A stretch of DNA of 64,000 bases from Paenibacillus sp. DMB5. Its GTDB lineage: Bacteria > Bacillota > Bacilli > Paenibacillales > Paenibacillaceae. Below, piece after piece: positions 44,379 to 53,283 of the stretch. Within the stretch, counting starts at the first letter, position 1. Every line of letters begins with the position of its first letter. The stretch lies in assembly GCF_001517085.1 (NCBI RefSeq), contig NZ_LRAC01000172.1, positions 83,295 through 147,294 on the forward strand, in the 5' to 3' direction. The position numbers and the translations under genes were made by a program. A model generated the notes under the pieces. It was given only the letters and a program-made list of their open reading frames with translations, did not search any database and was not told the origin of the DNA.

Positions 44379-45752
44379 CTATGAAATAAACTGGTGTAAT
44401 TCAATGTCCTCCCAATCGAGCGTAATCCGGATGTTATCCTCTTCCACCAGCTCGGAGCCGCTCTGCACCTCGATAAACTCCACATCTGTCAGCGCCAGGA
44501 TGGCATGCTTGGTCCCTTCAGGGATGCGGACAACATCGCCTGCCTTTACCTTATGCATCTTTTCATTGATGACGATGCTGGCCTCCCCGCTCACAAAGGT
44601 CCAGATTTCACTGCGTTTGTGATGAAGCTGGTAGCTGATATTTTTCCCCTGCTCGATAAAAATCCGTTTCGTCAGCACTTCATTGCCCTCATCATATTTC
44701 ACATAGTCAATTACCTTGTAGTGGCCCCAGCGGCGTTCTTCGTACATCGGTCTTTGTTCATGAGATTTGAGCACTTCCTTGATGCGCGGGCTTTCCGCCT
44801 TATGCGTAACAAGAATTCCGTCAGGACTGGCGGCGATGATCAGATCTTTGGCCCCGATAACGGTAATCGGAATATCCAGCTCATTGATCAGGCAGGTCCG
44901 TTCGGAATCAGAGGTTACTACCCCTTTACCGACCAGATTGCTGCTCATTTCTTCGGTCAGCGTATTCCATGTGCCAAGATCCTTCCAGAAGCCTGCATAC
45001 GGCTGAACGACGATTTTCTCCTCTTTTTCAACCACTTCGTAATCAAAGCTGATGGAAGCCATCAGTTTGTATTGCTTCTGCAGCTCTTCGTAGTTAAGCG
45101 GCAGACCCTTGCTCTGCAGAATATCCAGCAGATAACCGAGGCGGAAAGCGAATACGCCGCAGTTCCAAAGGGCGCCCTTGCTGATGAGCCCTTCTGCCTG
45201 CACACGGTCAGGCTTTTCCTGGAAGTGGCTTACCTGCAGGTAGCCGCTTGCCCCCGCCGCATCACTGGTAGGAATAATATATCCGTATTTTTCTGAGGCA
45301 TGTTCAGGCACTACGCCCATCAGCGCCAGGTTCGCGCCGCTCTCCTCCATCGTCTGCTCCAGCCGGATTACCGTATCGAAGAAGGATGCCTCCACATACG
45401 GATCGACAGGCAGAATGGCCACTGTTTCCGCCGGGGAAACGCCGGCAATGGAATACAGGTAAGCCGCTGTCAGCGCAATGGCCGGGAAGGTATCGCGGCG
45501 TTCCGGCTCCACGATAATCGGCACATGACTGCCGAGCTGGCTCTGGATGGACTCCACCTGGCTGCGGCCTGTAGCGAGGTAGGATGAGCCCGTCATCCCT
45601 GCTTCATCCAGCTGTCTCCAGACCCGCTGCACCATTGATTCCGGTTCACCCGCCGGGCTTTCCAGTACTTTCAGAAATTGCTTGGAGCGAGAGTCGTTGG
45701 ACAATGGCCAGAGCCGTTTACCTGAACCGCCTGATAGAAGTACTAGTTTCAT
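44379..45752 (-). CDS. manC: Mannose-1-phosphate guanylyltransferase (ManC type, with isomerase-like cupin)
   Basis: A 457-residue bifunctional-type enzyme making GDP-mannose for exopolysaccharide. The N-terminal nucleotidyltransferase shows GGSGKRLWPLSNDSRSKQFLKVL (pyrophosphorylase signature) and LPVDPYVE; the C-terminal cupin (about 340-450) has HYKVIDYVKYDEGNEVLTKRI and LHHKRSEIWTFVSGEA. It is 670 bp downstream of ugd's end region with its own AAGGAGG site. ManC next to GH26 genes and a glycosyltransferase cluster supports a mannose-containing polymer. Confidence 0.94.
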   Translation of the reverse strand: MKLVLLSGGSGKRLWPLSNDSRSKQFLKVLESPAGEPESMVQRVWRQLDEAGMTGSSYLATGRSQVESIQSQLGSHVPIIVEPERRDTFPAIALTAAYLYSIAGVSPAETVAILPVDPYVEASFFDTVIRLEQTMEESGANLALMGVVPEHASEKYGYIIPTSDAAGASGYLQVSHFQEKPDRVQAEGLISKGALWNCGVFAFRLGYLLDILQSKGLPLNYEELQKQYKLMASISFDYEVVEKEEKIVVQPYAGFWKDLGTWNTLTEEMSSNLVGKGVVTSDSERTCLINELDIPITVIGAKDLIIAASPDGILVTHKAESPRIKEVLKSHEQRPMYEERRWGHYKVIDYVKYDEGNEVLTKRIFIEQGKNISYQLHHKRSEIWTFVSGEASIVINEKMHKVKAGDVVRIPEGTKHAILALTDVEFIEVQSGSELVEEDNIRITLDWEDIELHQFIS

Positions 45753-45845
45753 GGGAACCCCTCCTTGGTATATGTGACGCGAAAATTTCGGATTGTTATT
45801 GGGAGCTGTATGTTGCAGGAAAGCAAAACCGTTTCTGTTGTAAGG

Positions 45846-46029
45846 GTCACTGCAAGGAATGTTTGGGCTTTCGGCCGCTGTTGTCTTCGGATTTCCTGCT
45901 TTGAACCGCTGGCCGCGGTAGAAATCGAGACAGCATATGCTTCCGAAGCGAGCTTTCCTGCGGAAAGCTTTCAGGCGGACGCTAACGCTCCTACAGCTCC
46001 AAAATTCCTCTCCGATCCTTTTTACAACA
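45846..46029. repeat. Dispersed intergenic repeat, copy B
   Basis: Same-orientation relative of 11868-12053. Its inner hairpin is AGCTTTCC/GGAAAGCT (45951-45969) with loop TGC; the compensating base pair relative to copy A and the shared flanks indicate a conserved folded element. It lies between ugd and manC and contains an apparent open frame that I regard as spurious. Confidence 0.8.
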
Positions 46030-46101
46030 GGTAAGCTGTTTGCTGTCTCGCAGGGAAGGCTCCCTGCTAAAGATCCGGAATCGCCGCTTGGTTGAGCGGC
46101 A

Positions 46102-46143
46102 GCTAAAGATTAAGAGCTAAAAATTAAGTGCTAAAAATCAAGA
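46102..46143. repeat. Three tandem 14-base units
   Basis: GCTAAAGATTAAGA, GCTAAAAATTAAGT and GCTAAAAATCAAGA lie head to tail between the dispersed repeat and ugd. They show two to three differences each and may vary between strains; no function is evident. Confidence 0.7.
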
Positions 46144-46226
46144 GCTGTAGTTAGGTCAGAGTTTTGCACTATGCAAAAGACACTAGATTTAAAAGCTTAC
46201 AAGCGTAAAAGCGTATAGCCTAACCT

Positions 46227-47564
46227 TTAAACCGCACCGGCAACCGGAGAATATCCGCTAAGCCCGCCCATCTGCGGACGGCCGACAGAATGATACTCAA
46301 GGCCCGTGCCCTCAATCTGCTCCTTCGAGTAGACGTTGCGCCCGTCGATCAGGATCTGGCGGCGCATGGTGCCGGACAGGTGATGCAGATCAATATCCTT
46401 GAACTGTGCCCAGTCGGTCAGCAGGCAGACAGCATCACTGCCTTCTGCAGCTTCTTCCGGCACACCGCACCAGCGCAGCTGCGGATGGTCGTACTGTGCA
46501 CGGAAGTTGGATGCGGCGATCGGATCGTACAGCTTCACTGTAGCGCCCTCCGCTACCAGTGCCTCCACTATTTCGCGTGCCGGAGCCTCGCGTACATCAT
46601 CGGTATTCGGCTTGAAGGCCAGGCCCCAGATGCCGATCACGGCGCCGCGCAGGCTGCCGAGCGATTCATGCAGCTTGGAGATAATCATAAACCGCTGGTC
46701 CTTGTTCACCTCGACTACCGATTTCAGCAGCTTGAACTCGTAGTCCACGTTGCCGGCAATCTGGATCAGGGCATTGGTATCTTTCGGGAAACAGGAGCCT
46801 CCGTAGCCGATGCCGGCCTGCAGGAACGAGGAGCCGATTCGCCGGTCCATCCCCATACCTTCCGCCACCATGGTCACGTCGGCTCCCACCTTTTCACAAA
46901 TGTTGGCGATCTCGTTGATGAAGGAGATTTTGGTCGCCAGGAATGCATTGGATGCATATTTGATCATTTCCGCGCTGCGGATATCCGTTACGAAGATGTT
47001 TTCCGTGAAGCCCTGATGAAGCTGGCGCATAGTCGGCTCAAGCTGCGGATTGTCTAGACCGATAACGATTCGGTCCGGGTGCAGGGTATCGCGGATCGCG
47101 GAGCCTTCACGCAGGAATTCTGGAGCGGAGACAATATCGAAGGGGTGATTGGTGCGGGAAGCGATGAGCTTGCGGATTCGTTCATTCGTTCCGACCGGAA
47201 CCGTGGACTTGGTCATGATGATTTTGTAGCCTTCCATGGCATCTGCAATTTCAGCGGCAGCCCCTTCGATATACTGTAAATCGGCTTCGCCGCCAGGCAA
47301 TGACGGTGTTCCTACAGCCAGGATCACGATATCGGAGCGGCGTACCGACTCCTTGAGATCCGCTGAAAAGGACAGTCTGCCTTCACGCAGATTCATTTCA
47401 ATCAATGCCTCAATGCCCGGTTCGTATATCGGGGATTCCATCCGGTTAAGCTTGTTGATTTTTTCCTCATCCTTATCGACGCAAATCACATGGTTTCCAT
47501 TCAATGTAAAGCACACGCCTGATACAAGACCGACATAGCCGGTACCGATAACTGCCAGCTTCAT
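46227..47564 (-). CDS. ugd: UDP-glucose 6-dehydrogenase
   Basis: A 445-residue enzyme oxidising UDP-glucose to UDP-glucuronate, the acid precursor of acidic exopolysaccharide. The N-terminal Rossmann motif is GTGYVGLVSGVCF, the catalytic Cys lies in GYGGSCFPKD, and the C-terminal domain ends the usual way with NVY. The substrate-loop EFLREGSA is present. AAAGGAGG precedes the ATG. It is the last gene of the uninterrupted biosynthetic run and overlaps nothing; the glycosyltransferase gene begins 4 bp upstream. Confidence 0.96.
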   Translation of the reverse strand: MKLAVIGTGYVGLVSGVCFTLNGNHVICVDKDEEKINKLNRMESPIYEPGIEALIEMNLREGRLSFSADLKESVRRSDIVILAVGTPSLPGGEADLQYIEGAAAEIADAMEGYKIIMTKSTVPVGTNERIRKLIASRTNHPFDIVSAPEFLREGSAIRDTLHPDRIVIGLDNPQLEPTMRQLHQGFTENIFVTDIRSAEMIKYASNAFLATKISFINEIANICEKVGADVTMVAEGMGMDRRIGSSFLQAGIGYGGSCFPKDTNALIQIAGNVDYEFKLLKSVVEVNKDQRFMIISKLHESLGSLRGAVIGIWGLAFKPNTDDVREAPAREIVEALVAEGATVKLYDPIAASNFRAQYDHPQLRWCGVPEEAAEGSDAVCLLTDWAQFKDIDLHHLSGTMRRQILIDGRNVYSKEQIEGTGLEYHSVGRPQMGGLSGYSPVAGAV

Positions 47565-47568
47565 ACAA

Positions 47569-48669
47569 TCATCCTCCTTTTAGGAAATTAACGTAGGCTT
47601 GCTCTACATACTGCTTGAACTGCACCATAAACGCCTGTTCATCGAACTTGCGGGCATGCCCCATAATCCGGCCGATATCCCATGCGTAGGACTCCACTTC
47701 GTTTATGGCCTTCAGTAAATCGTCAACTTCCTGATGCTGAAAAAATACGCCGTTCACATAAGGCACGATTGTATCCAGCGCCCCTCCGGCCTGGTAAGCA
47801 ATAACCGGTCTTCCTGCAGCATTCGCCTCCAGCGGCGTAATACCGAAATCCTCTTCGCCCGGAAAAATAAAAGCCCGGCACTGTGACATAAGCCCCGTTA
47901 CCTCGGAATCCTCCAGCCGGCCCAGGAAGGACACATTGCCCTTGGCCATGCCTTCCAGACGCTTGCGGTCCGGTCCGTCACCGACGATGAACAGCTTCAG
48001 CCCGTTGCGGTTAAAAGCTTCCACTGCGAGATCGATGCGCTTGTAGGACACGAGCCGTGAGACGATCAGGTAGTAGTCGCCGATTGAATTCGAGCTGCTG
48101 AAGCGTGCGGTGTTGATTGGCGGGAAGATAATATCCGCATCGCGGTGATAATAGTTCTGAATCCGCGTCTTCACGACGGAAGAGTTGGCTACGAACTGGT
48201 TAACATTTTTACTCGTCCGCTGATCCCAGGTCTTGAGCCGCTGCATGTAAATCTTCAGCAGTCTTTTGAACAGTCCGGAATTGGTCTGCCGCTCCATGTA
48301 AGTGTCATAATCCCAGGCAAAGCGCATCGGCGTATGGCAATAGCAGAGATGGAACGTCGATTCGGGCACCTGAATGCTTTTCATAAAAGCACTGCTGGAG
48401 CTTAGGACGATATCATATCCGCGAAAATCCAGATCACGGATGGCCATGGGATATAGCGGCAGCACCCCTTTAAAATTGGTCTTCACTCCCGGAATTTTCT
48501 GCAGCCAGGAGGCCCTAATGTCCGCGTCTTTGAGGTTGTCGGTCAATCGGCTTCCGTTAAACACGGTTGTGAAGATCGGAGCCTCCGGATACATGTGGTG
48601 GAATACCTCCACTACTCTTTCCGCCCCGCCCATTTGGATTAAGTAATCGTGCGCTATCGCAATTTTCAT
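47569..48669 (-). CDS. Glycosyltransferase family 4
   Basis: A 366-residue GT-B enzyme. The N-terminus MKIAIAHDYLIQMGGAERVV and the C-terminal donor-binding EEDFGITPLEANAAGRP (the E-x7-E motif) are typical of retaining GT4 enzymes. The start at 48667-48669 follows GAGGATG; a 15-codon longer frame overlaps the previous stop region without a site. It probably adds one sugar of the repeating unit on undecaprenyl diphosphate; the specific sugar cannot be told from sequence. Confidence 0.9.
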   Translation of the reverse strand: MKIAIAHDYLIQMGGAERVVEVFHHMYPEAPIFTTVFNGSRLTDNLKDADIRASWLQKIPGVKTNFKGVLPLYPMAIRDLDFRGYDIVLSSSSAFMKSIQVPESTFHLCYCHTPMRFAWDYDTYMERQTNSGLFKRLLKIYMQRLKTWDQRTSKNVNQFVANSSVVKTRIQNYYHRDADIIFPPINTARFSSSNSIGDYYLIVSRLVSYKRIDLAVEAFNRNGLKLFIVGDGPDRKRLEGMAKGNVSFLGRLEDSEVTGLMSQCRAFIFPGEEDFGITPLEANAAGRPVIAYQAGGALDTIVPYVNGVFFQHQEVDDLLKAINEVESYAWDIGRIMGHARKFDEQAFMVQFKQYVEQAYVNFLKGG

Positions 48670-48714
48670 GTGAATCATCCTCAAAGTTTTATGGAGCCGC
48701 ATCATCAAGCACAA

Positions 48715-49854
48715 TCAGGTTGCCGCCAGCAGTCCTTTGTAGTAATCAACAATGTCCTTGACGGTATTCTCGATGACAAAATGCTCTTTCACCCGTTTCG
48801 TTCCATTCTCGGCCATCCGTCTGCGCTCCTCGGGATGTTCCAGCATCCATGTGATGGATTCTGCGAGTATCCCTGCGTCTCCAGGCTGGATCAGCATTCC
48901 GGTTACACCCGGTACTACAATCTCTACAGGCCCGCCTTCATTCGAGGCGATGACCGGCAGCCCGGCTGCCATGCCTTCAACAATGACCTGACCGAACGGC
49001 TCAGGCGTAACCGACGTGTGAATCAGCAGATCGGCTTTTTGCATTAATCCCTGTATGTCATCCACATGGCCCAGCAGACTGACATTGGTCAGCTCATTCT
49101 GCTGAATAGTCCGGATCAATTCCTGTTTGTATTCCTCTTCTCCGAACAGCGCATCGCCGGCCAGCCAGAATTTCACTCTGCTGTCCTGCTTGAAGGCCTT
49201 GGCTGCCTCCAGCACGACATGCTGTCCTTTCCAGTGTGCCAGCCGTCCGACCAGCAGCACGTTGAAATCCTTCTGGTCCCGTCTGCGGGTCCCTTCACTG
49301 ATCGCCTTGGCGAAGGCGGAGTAGACCACGAGTGTCTTTTTCGTCTGCGGCAGCTCCAGAGCGCTCAGCGTAGAGTGCGAATTGGCGATGACCCCGTTTG
49401 GCAGCATGCGCGACATCGTGCGGATGGCCTTGGCGACCACCGGCTTTAAGTAAGGGGCTCCGATATGGTCCCGGATATGCCAGATCAGCGGCACGCCCGC
49501 TTTCTTGGCGGCGACTGCACCGTAGAACGCTGATTTCAGCGAATTGGTATGCACGCAGTCCACCTTCTCCTGCTTCAGCAGGGGAGCCAGCTTGCTGCCG
49601 TAGGCCAGCAGCTTGATAGCTGCTGCCGGAGCACCAAGATTGACTGCGTTGCGGCCGCGGCTGCGGATGCTCTCATCCAGCGGAATGACGCGGACATCAA
49701 TGCCCTTTTCGCGCAGCCGTTCAGCAAGCGCCCCTTCTTCGGCCAGAATGACGAGCGGCTGCACATTTTCTCCGATATTGGTGAGGATATTGAATAAGGC
49801 AACCTCTCCTCCGCTCCACTTGGCGGTGTGATCAATATAGGCGACTTTTAGCAT
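48715..49854 (-). CDS. Glycosyltransferase family 4
   Basis: A 379-residue GT4 enzyme with the N-terminal acceptor half (DHTAKWSGGEVALFNIL) and the donor half with VGRLAHWKGQHVVLEA and EPFGQVIVEGMAAGLPVIAS (E-x7-E). The start overlaps the end of the upstream glycosyltransferase gene by 7 bp, indicating translational coupling. It is one of three consecutive GT4 genes in the cluster. Confidence 0.9.
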   Translation of the reverse strand: MLKVAYIDHTAKWSGGEVALFNILTNIGENVQPLVILAEEGALAERLREKGIDVRVIPLDESIRSRGRNAVNLGAPAAAIKLLAYGSKLAPLLKQEKVDCVHTNSLKSAFYGAVAAKKAGVPLIWHIRDHIGAPYLKPVVAKAIRTMSRMLPNGVIANSHSTLSALELPQTKKTLVVYSAFAKAISEGTRRRDQKDFNVLLVGRLAHWKGQHVVLEAAKAFKQDSRVKFWLAGDALFGEEEYKQELIRTIQQNELTNVSLLGHVDDIQGLMQKADLLIHTSVTPEPFGQVIVEGMAAGLPVIASNEGGPVEIVVPGVTGMLIQPGDAGILAESITWMLEHPEERRRMAENGTKRVKEHFVIENTVKDIVDYYKGLLAAT

Positions 49855-51041
49855 CCTGCGGCCACACCCTTTCCCAAAGTCTGCAGAAATACCGATTCAA
49901 CCTGATCCCCGACATGCTGCCAGGTGTACTTCTCAAGTACATGGCCACGGCATTCTTCACGGCTCGGCAGGAGCTTGCGGTTGCTGAGCATATGAATCAT
50001 ACCCTCTGCCATATCGTCGCTGGCTGCACTCTTGAACAGCAGCTCCGGCCGGAAGCCCTGGAGAATTTCCTTGTTGCCGCCTACCGGGGTAGCCATAACC
50101 GGAAGTCCGGAGGACAATGCCTCGACGGTAATGAGCCCGAAGCCCTCCAGCGCCTGTGAGGGAACCACGAACATGTCGGCTGCCTGGTAGTAGGAGGCCA
50201 GCTCATGGTCAGGAATATATCCGAGCAGCCGGACCTTGTTGCCAAGGCCGTAATCGGCGATTTTTTCTTCAAGCTCGCCGCGCAGCGGCCCTTTGCCGCC
50301 GATCAGCAGAATCGCGTTCGGGAAGCGCTCGGACACCTGTTTCCAGGCATCCAGCAGCTGTAGCAGCCCCATGCGGTTCATCAGCCGCCGCACGGTCAGC
50401 ACGGTGGTTGCCCCTTCCGGCAGATTCAGTGTCCGCCGTACCGCCAGCCGGTTGTTCGCCGGAACAAAGCGTTCGATGTTGGCCGCACCCGGGATCACGA
50501 CAATCTTGTGCAGCGGCACTCCGTGCAGCTGATGCAGCATGTCGCGGAAGTACTCGCTAAGGACAATAAATTTATCTGCCAGCTTGTAGGCTTTGCGTTC
50601 GATGGACTTGGCGATGGTCGTCTTGACCCGGTGCTTGATGCCCTGGCCCTCGATCTTCATCTCTTCATTCCAGGGACCGTGGAAGGTCATGATGACCGGA
50701 ATCCCCCGCTTCTTTGCCTCAATCGCCGGCCCTACGCCGTAAGGGGCAAAGTGCGAGTACAGGATGTCGATGCGTCCGCTGCCGCTGCCCATCAGGTCTG
50801 CCGCTTTACGCTGGAAGGCATCCCTGCGCTTCCAGATCGTCTCCTTGGGATCGCCCGCATTATGGATAATCAGATCCTTGGGAGTCGGCGGTGTCTCCTG
50901 GCTGCAGATCAGCGCATGCACCTGATTGCGTGTGGAGAGCTGCTCACATACAGATTTGAAATACGTGTTGAGCCCGCCGGGCTGCAGCGAGGGCCAGCTG
51001 AGGCCGGTCGTCATAATGTTCAGTCCGTCACTGTACGGCAT
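49848..51041 (-). CDS. Glycosyltransferase family 4
   Basis: A 397-residue GT4 enzyme with GLSWPSLQPGGLNTYFKSV near the start, the donor-half VRRLMNRMGLLQLLDAW and the E-x7-E motif in LEGFGLITVEALSSGLPVM. The gene overlaps the upstream GT2 gene by 14 bp and the downstream GT4 gene by 7 bp. Its ribosome binding site is GGGGGAGAG before the ATG at 51041. Confidence 0.9.
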   Translation of the reverse strand: MPYSDGLNIMTTGLSWPSLQPGGLNTYFKSVCEQLSTRNQVHALICSQETPPTPKDLIIHNAGDPKETIWKRRDAFQRKAADLMGSGSGRIDILYSHFAPYGVGPAIEAKKRGIPVIMTFHGPWNEEMKIEGQGIKHRVKTTIAKSIERKAYKLADKFIVLSEYFRDMLHQLHGVPLHKIVVIPGAANIERFVPANNRLAVRRTLNLPEGATTVLTVRRLMNRMGLLQLLDAWKQVSERFPNAILLIGGKGPLRGELEEKIADYGLGNKVRLLGYIPDHELASYYQAADMFVVPSQALEGFGLITVEALSSGLPVMATPVGGNKEILQGFRPELLFKSAASDDMAEGMIHMLSNRKLLPSREECRGHVLEKYTWQHVGDQVESVFLQTLGKGVAAGC

Positions 51042-51882
51042 AGCTTCTCTCCCCCTTCTTCCCTTTCTCCGCCTGGCCCTGCGCGTTATGCCGGGCCAGC
51101 CTGCCGGAGCTGGTTAATTCGTAAAGCTTGAAGCCGACCATGAATTCATACATCACCCAGAATACGGATACCGCAAATCCGGAAATGCCTTTCTTGAACA
51201 GGCCATGCAGGAAGTACTTCTGCAGGAAGCGTGCCGGCGGCCGCAGCAGCAGGTTTCTCAGCTTGAACGGCTTACCTTTCTCAAATGCCGCCTGTGCCTC
51301 CAGGTCGGTGTATTTGTTGAAGCGGGCCACATGGTCGTTGATGCTGCGGAAGCCCTGATGCCAAAGCACTCCGTTCAGCCGGACCGTCCGTTCCTCCTCA
51401 ACCTCGGGCATCTCATGCACCAGGGAATTGCGGATGCCGTACTCCTTGCGGTTGTACAGGCGGACCAGGTACTCCCCTTTGTCCAGCCATCTGCCCAGGA
51501 AATCACCGATCCGGTAAAGCGAGAAGGCTACGCCCCGGTCTGTCAGCCCCGGCTTGCGATGCAGAATATCCTGTGCCAGCTCATCGCTGACCACTTCGTC
51601 GGTATCAATCAGGAAGACCCAATCATGGACGGCGCGTTCCACTCCGAATTCCCTTTGTTTGGCATATCCTGGCCACGGGTTGACGTATACCCGGCAGCCG
51701 AGGCTTTCAGCCAGCTGCACCGTCCCGTCCTTGCTTCCTCCGTCGATTACGACTACCTCGTCCGCGAAGGGCCGGCAGGACTGAATTGCTTTGGATATGC
51801 GAACTTCGTCATCCTGAGCAATGATGACAACCGAAATCGGGTAACTGCCCGGGCTGCCAAGCACGCTTGTTACTGAATCCAT
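51028..51882 (-). CDS. Glycosyltransferase family 2
   Basis: A 284-residue GT2 enzyme of the WaaE/KdtX-like group. The GT-A fold is seen in ISVVIIAQDDEVRISKAI, VVVIDGGSKDGT and DWVFLIDTDEVVS (DxD-type metal site), with a C-terminal amphipathic or membrane-close segment. The C-terminal tail is Lys-rich. It is translated from an ATG with AGGAGACC just upstream. Its acceptor sugar is not known. Confidence 0.9.
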   Translation of the reverse strand: MDSVTSVLGSPGSYPISVVIIAQDDEVRISKAIQSCRPFADEVVVIDGGSKDGTVQLAESLGCRVYVNPWPGYAKQREFGVERAVHDWVFLIDTDEVVSDELAQDILHRKPGLTDRGVAFSLYRIGDFLGRWLDKGEYLVRLYNRKEYGIRNSLVHEMPEVEEERTVRLNGVLWHQGFRSINDHVARFNKYTDLEAQAAFEKGKPFKLRNLLLRPPARFLQKYFLHGLFKKGISGFAVSVFWVMYEFMVGFKLYELTSSGRLARHNAQGQAEKGKKGERSYAVQ

Positions 51883-51896
51883 GAAGGTCTCCTCCT

Positions 51897-53283
51897 TTAC
51901 TTAACTACTGGATCCGCGGGTTTCTTGCGGATGTAAGAATTCATCGTTGTCTTCATCCATTGGATGTCTTCCCTGCTGATCAGCAGGCGGGGAAGCTTAA
52001 CTTTCAGGTTGTATCTGATATTAAGAATTATGAACAGGAAGCGCAGGATTGCCGATGACAGCATCGCCACTCCCGCTCCGAACAATCCGAACTTTGGCAC
52101 CAGCAGGAAGAGCAGCGGGATTACCAGCAGCAGCCCCACCCCCTGCAGGATGGATACAAACTTCGGTTTGCCGAGCGCCATGAAGGTCTGAGCCAGAATC
52201 AGGGTGCCTCCGCTGATCGTTACCTCCAGCAGCAGCAGCCGGAATACCGTCAGTGCGGTGTTGAAATCCTTGCCGTACAACAGCGGGATAACAAAGGGGG
52301 CCACCAGCATCAGGAACAGTGCGCCGAGCAGGGTGCAGGTGGTGCTGATCCGGAAAGCCTTGAAGGTCAGCGAGATTGCTTCATCTTTCGAAAGCTCGGA
52401 GGCTTTCGGGAACAGCACCACAGTAATGGAATTCGAGAAAAAGTTGACCATCCGCGACAGGCTTACCGCCACGGCATACAGCCCCAGGTCGCCGGCCGCA
52501 GCAGGCCGGCGATAATGATCTGGTCAATGTATGTAGAGAACTGGCCGAGCAGGTCATTACCGTAAGAGCCAAGCCCGTAGGTGAACAGTCTCTTGAAATT
52601 ACGGTAAGTGTTTCTCATCTTTACTTTGTAGGTACGCAGCAGGAGCAGCGTCATCCAGATGAACAGGGGTACCGAAGGAACCAGATAAGCCAGAGCGGTA
52701 GTATATGGATTCATACTGCCGGTAAGGATCAGAATGCCGATGACCGCCAGCGTCAGAAGCGGCACCAGATACCGCTGCCAGTTGAAGGTTTTGTAATCCC
52801 CCCTGAACTGAAAGGCCGCATTGTTGATCTGTGAAACCACAATCAGCGGGCACAGGATCATGGACACTTGCGCAAACAGCACAACCTCTGAACTGAAGGA
52901 ATCGAGCCAGTACGGCAGAACGAAAATCCCTACTGTCATCGCTATTATCCCGAAACCCAGGCCGATCAGCAGCGCAACCCGGTACAGCACCCCGGCTTCA
53001 TCGGGGTTCTTCTTGGCGTTGTATATCAGCGCCGACGGAATCCCGAAGCTCATGCTGAACGCCAGGAACTGTGACCAGCTCACCATCGCCGTCTGTTCCC
53101 CGCGGCCGGAAGGTCCGAGGTAGCGGGCGGTCAGCACGCCGGTCAGCATATTGACCAGCAGGATCAGCACGCTGACCATCATGGTTTTGACTGCGCCGAG
53201 CTGTTGTTCTTGCTCTTGGTAAACCTCTTGAGCGAGGACCAGACCGCGCTAGTGGGAAGTGATTTGGCGTTCGACTGCTGCAT
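51897..53283 (-). pseudogene. Wzx-type polysaccharide flippase, two frameshifts
   Basis: A 12-14-helix MATE/MOP-family exporter that moves undecaprenyl-linked repeat units across the membrane; about 462 residues when repaired. The true start is most likely the ATG at 53281-53283 with AAGAAGGGA upstream, overlapping the upstream gene by 35 bp. Frame breaks occur at 53185-53188 (an A4 run that should be A5 to join SSAQSK to TMMVSV) and at 52490-52492 (GGCGACC where GGCCGACC restores LLRPADLGLYAVAVSL). Everything else is well conserved, so the gene is probably intact in the organism. Confidence 0.85.

Noticed and set aside
45584..46034. Open frames across the dispersed repeat between manC and ugd
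   Set aside because: They span non-coding repeat DNA, lack a ribosome binding site and have no protein-like features; the repeat copy at 11868 does not keep the frame.
47560..51882. Frame breaks in the glycosyltransferase genes
   Set aside because: The overlaps of 7 and 14 bp between neighbouring genes are ordinary translational-coupling overlaps; each protein has complete N- and C-terminal motifs.
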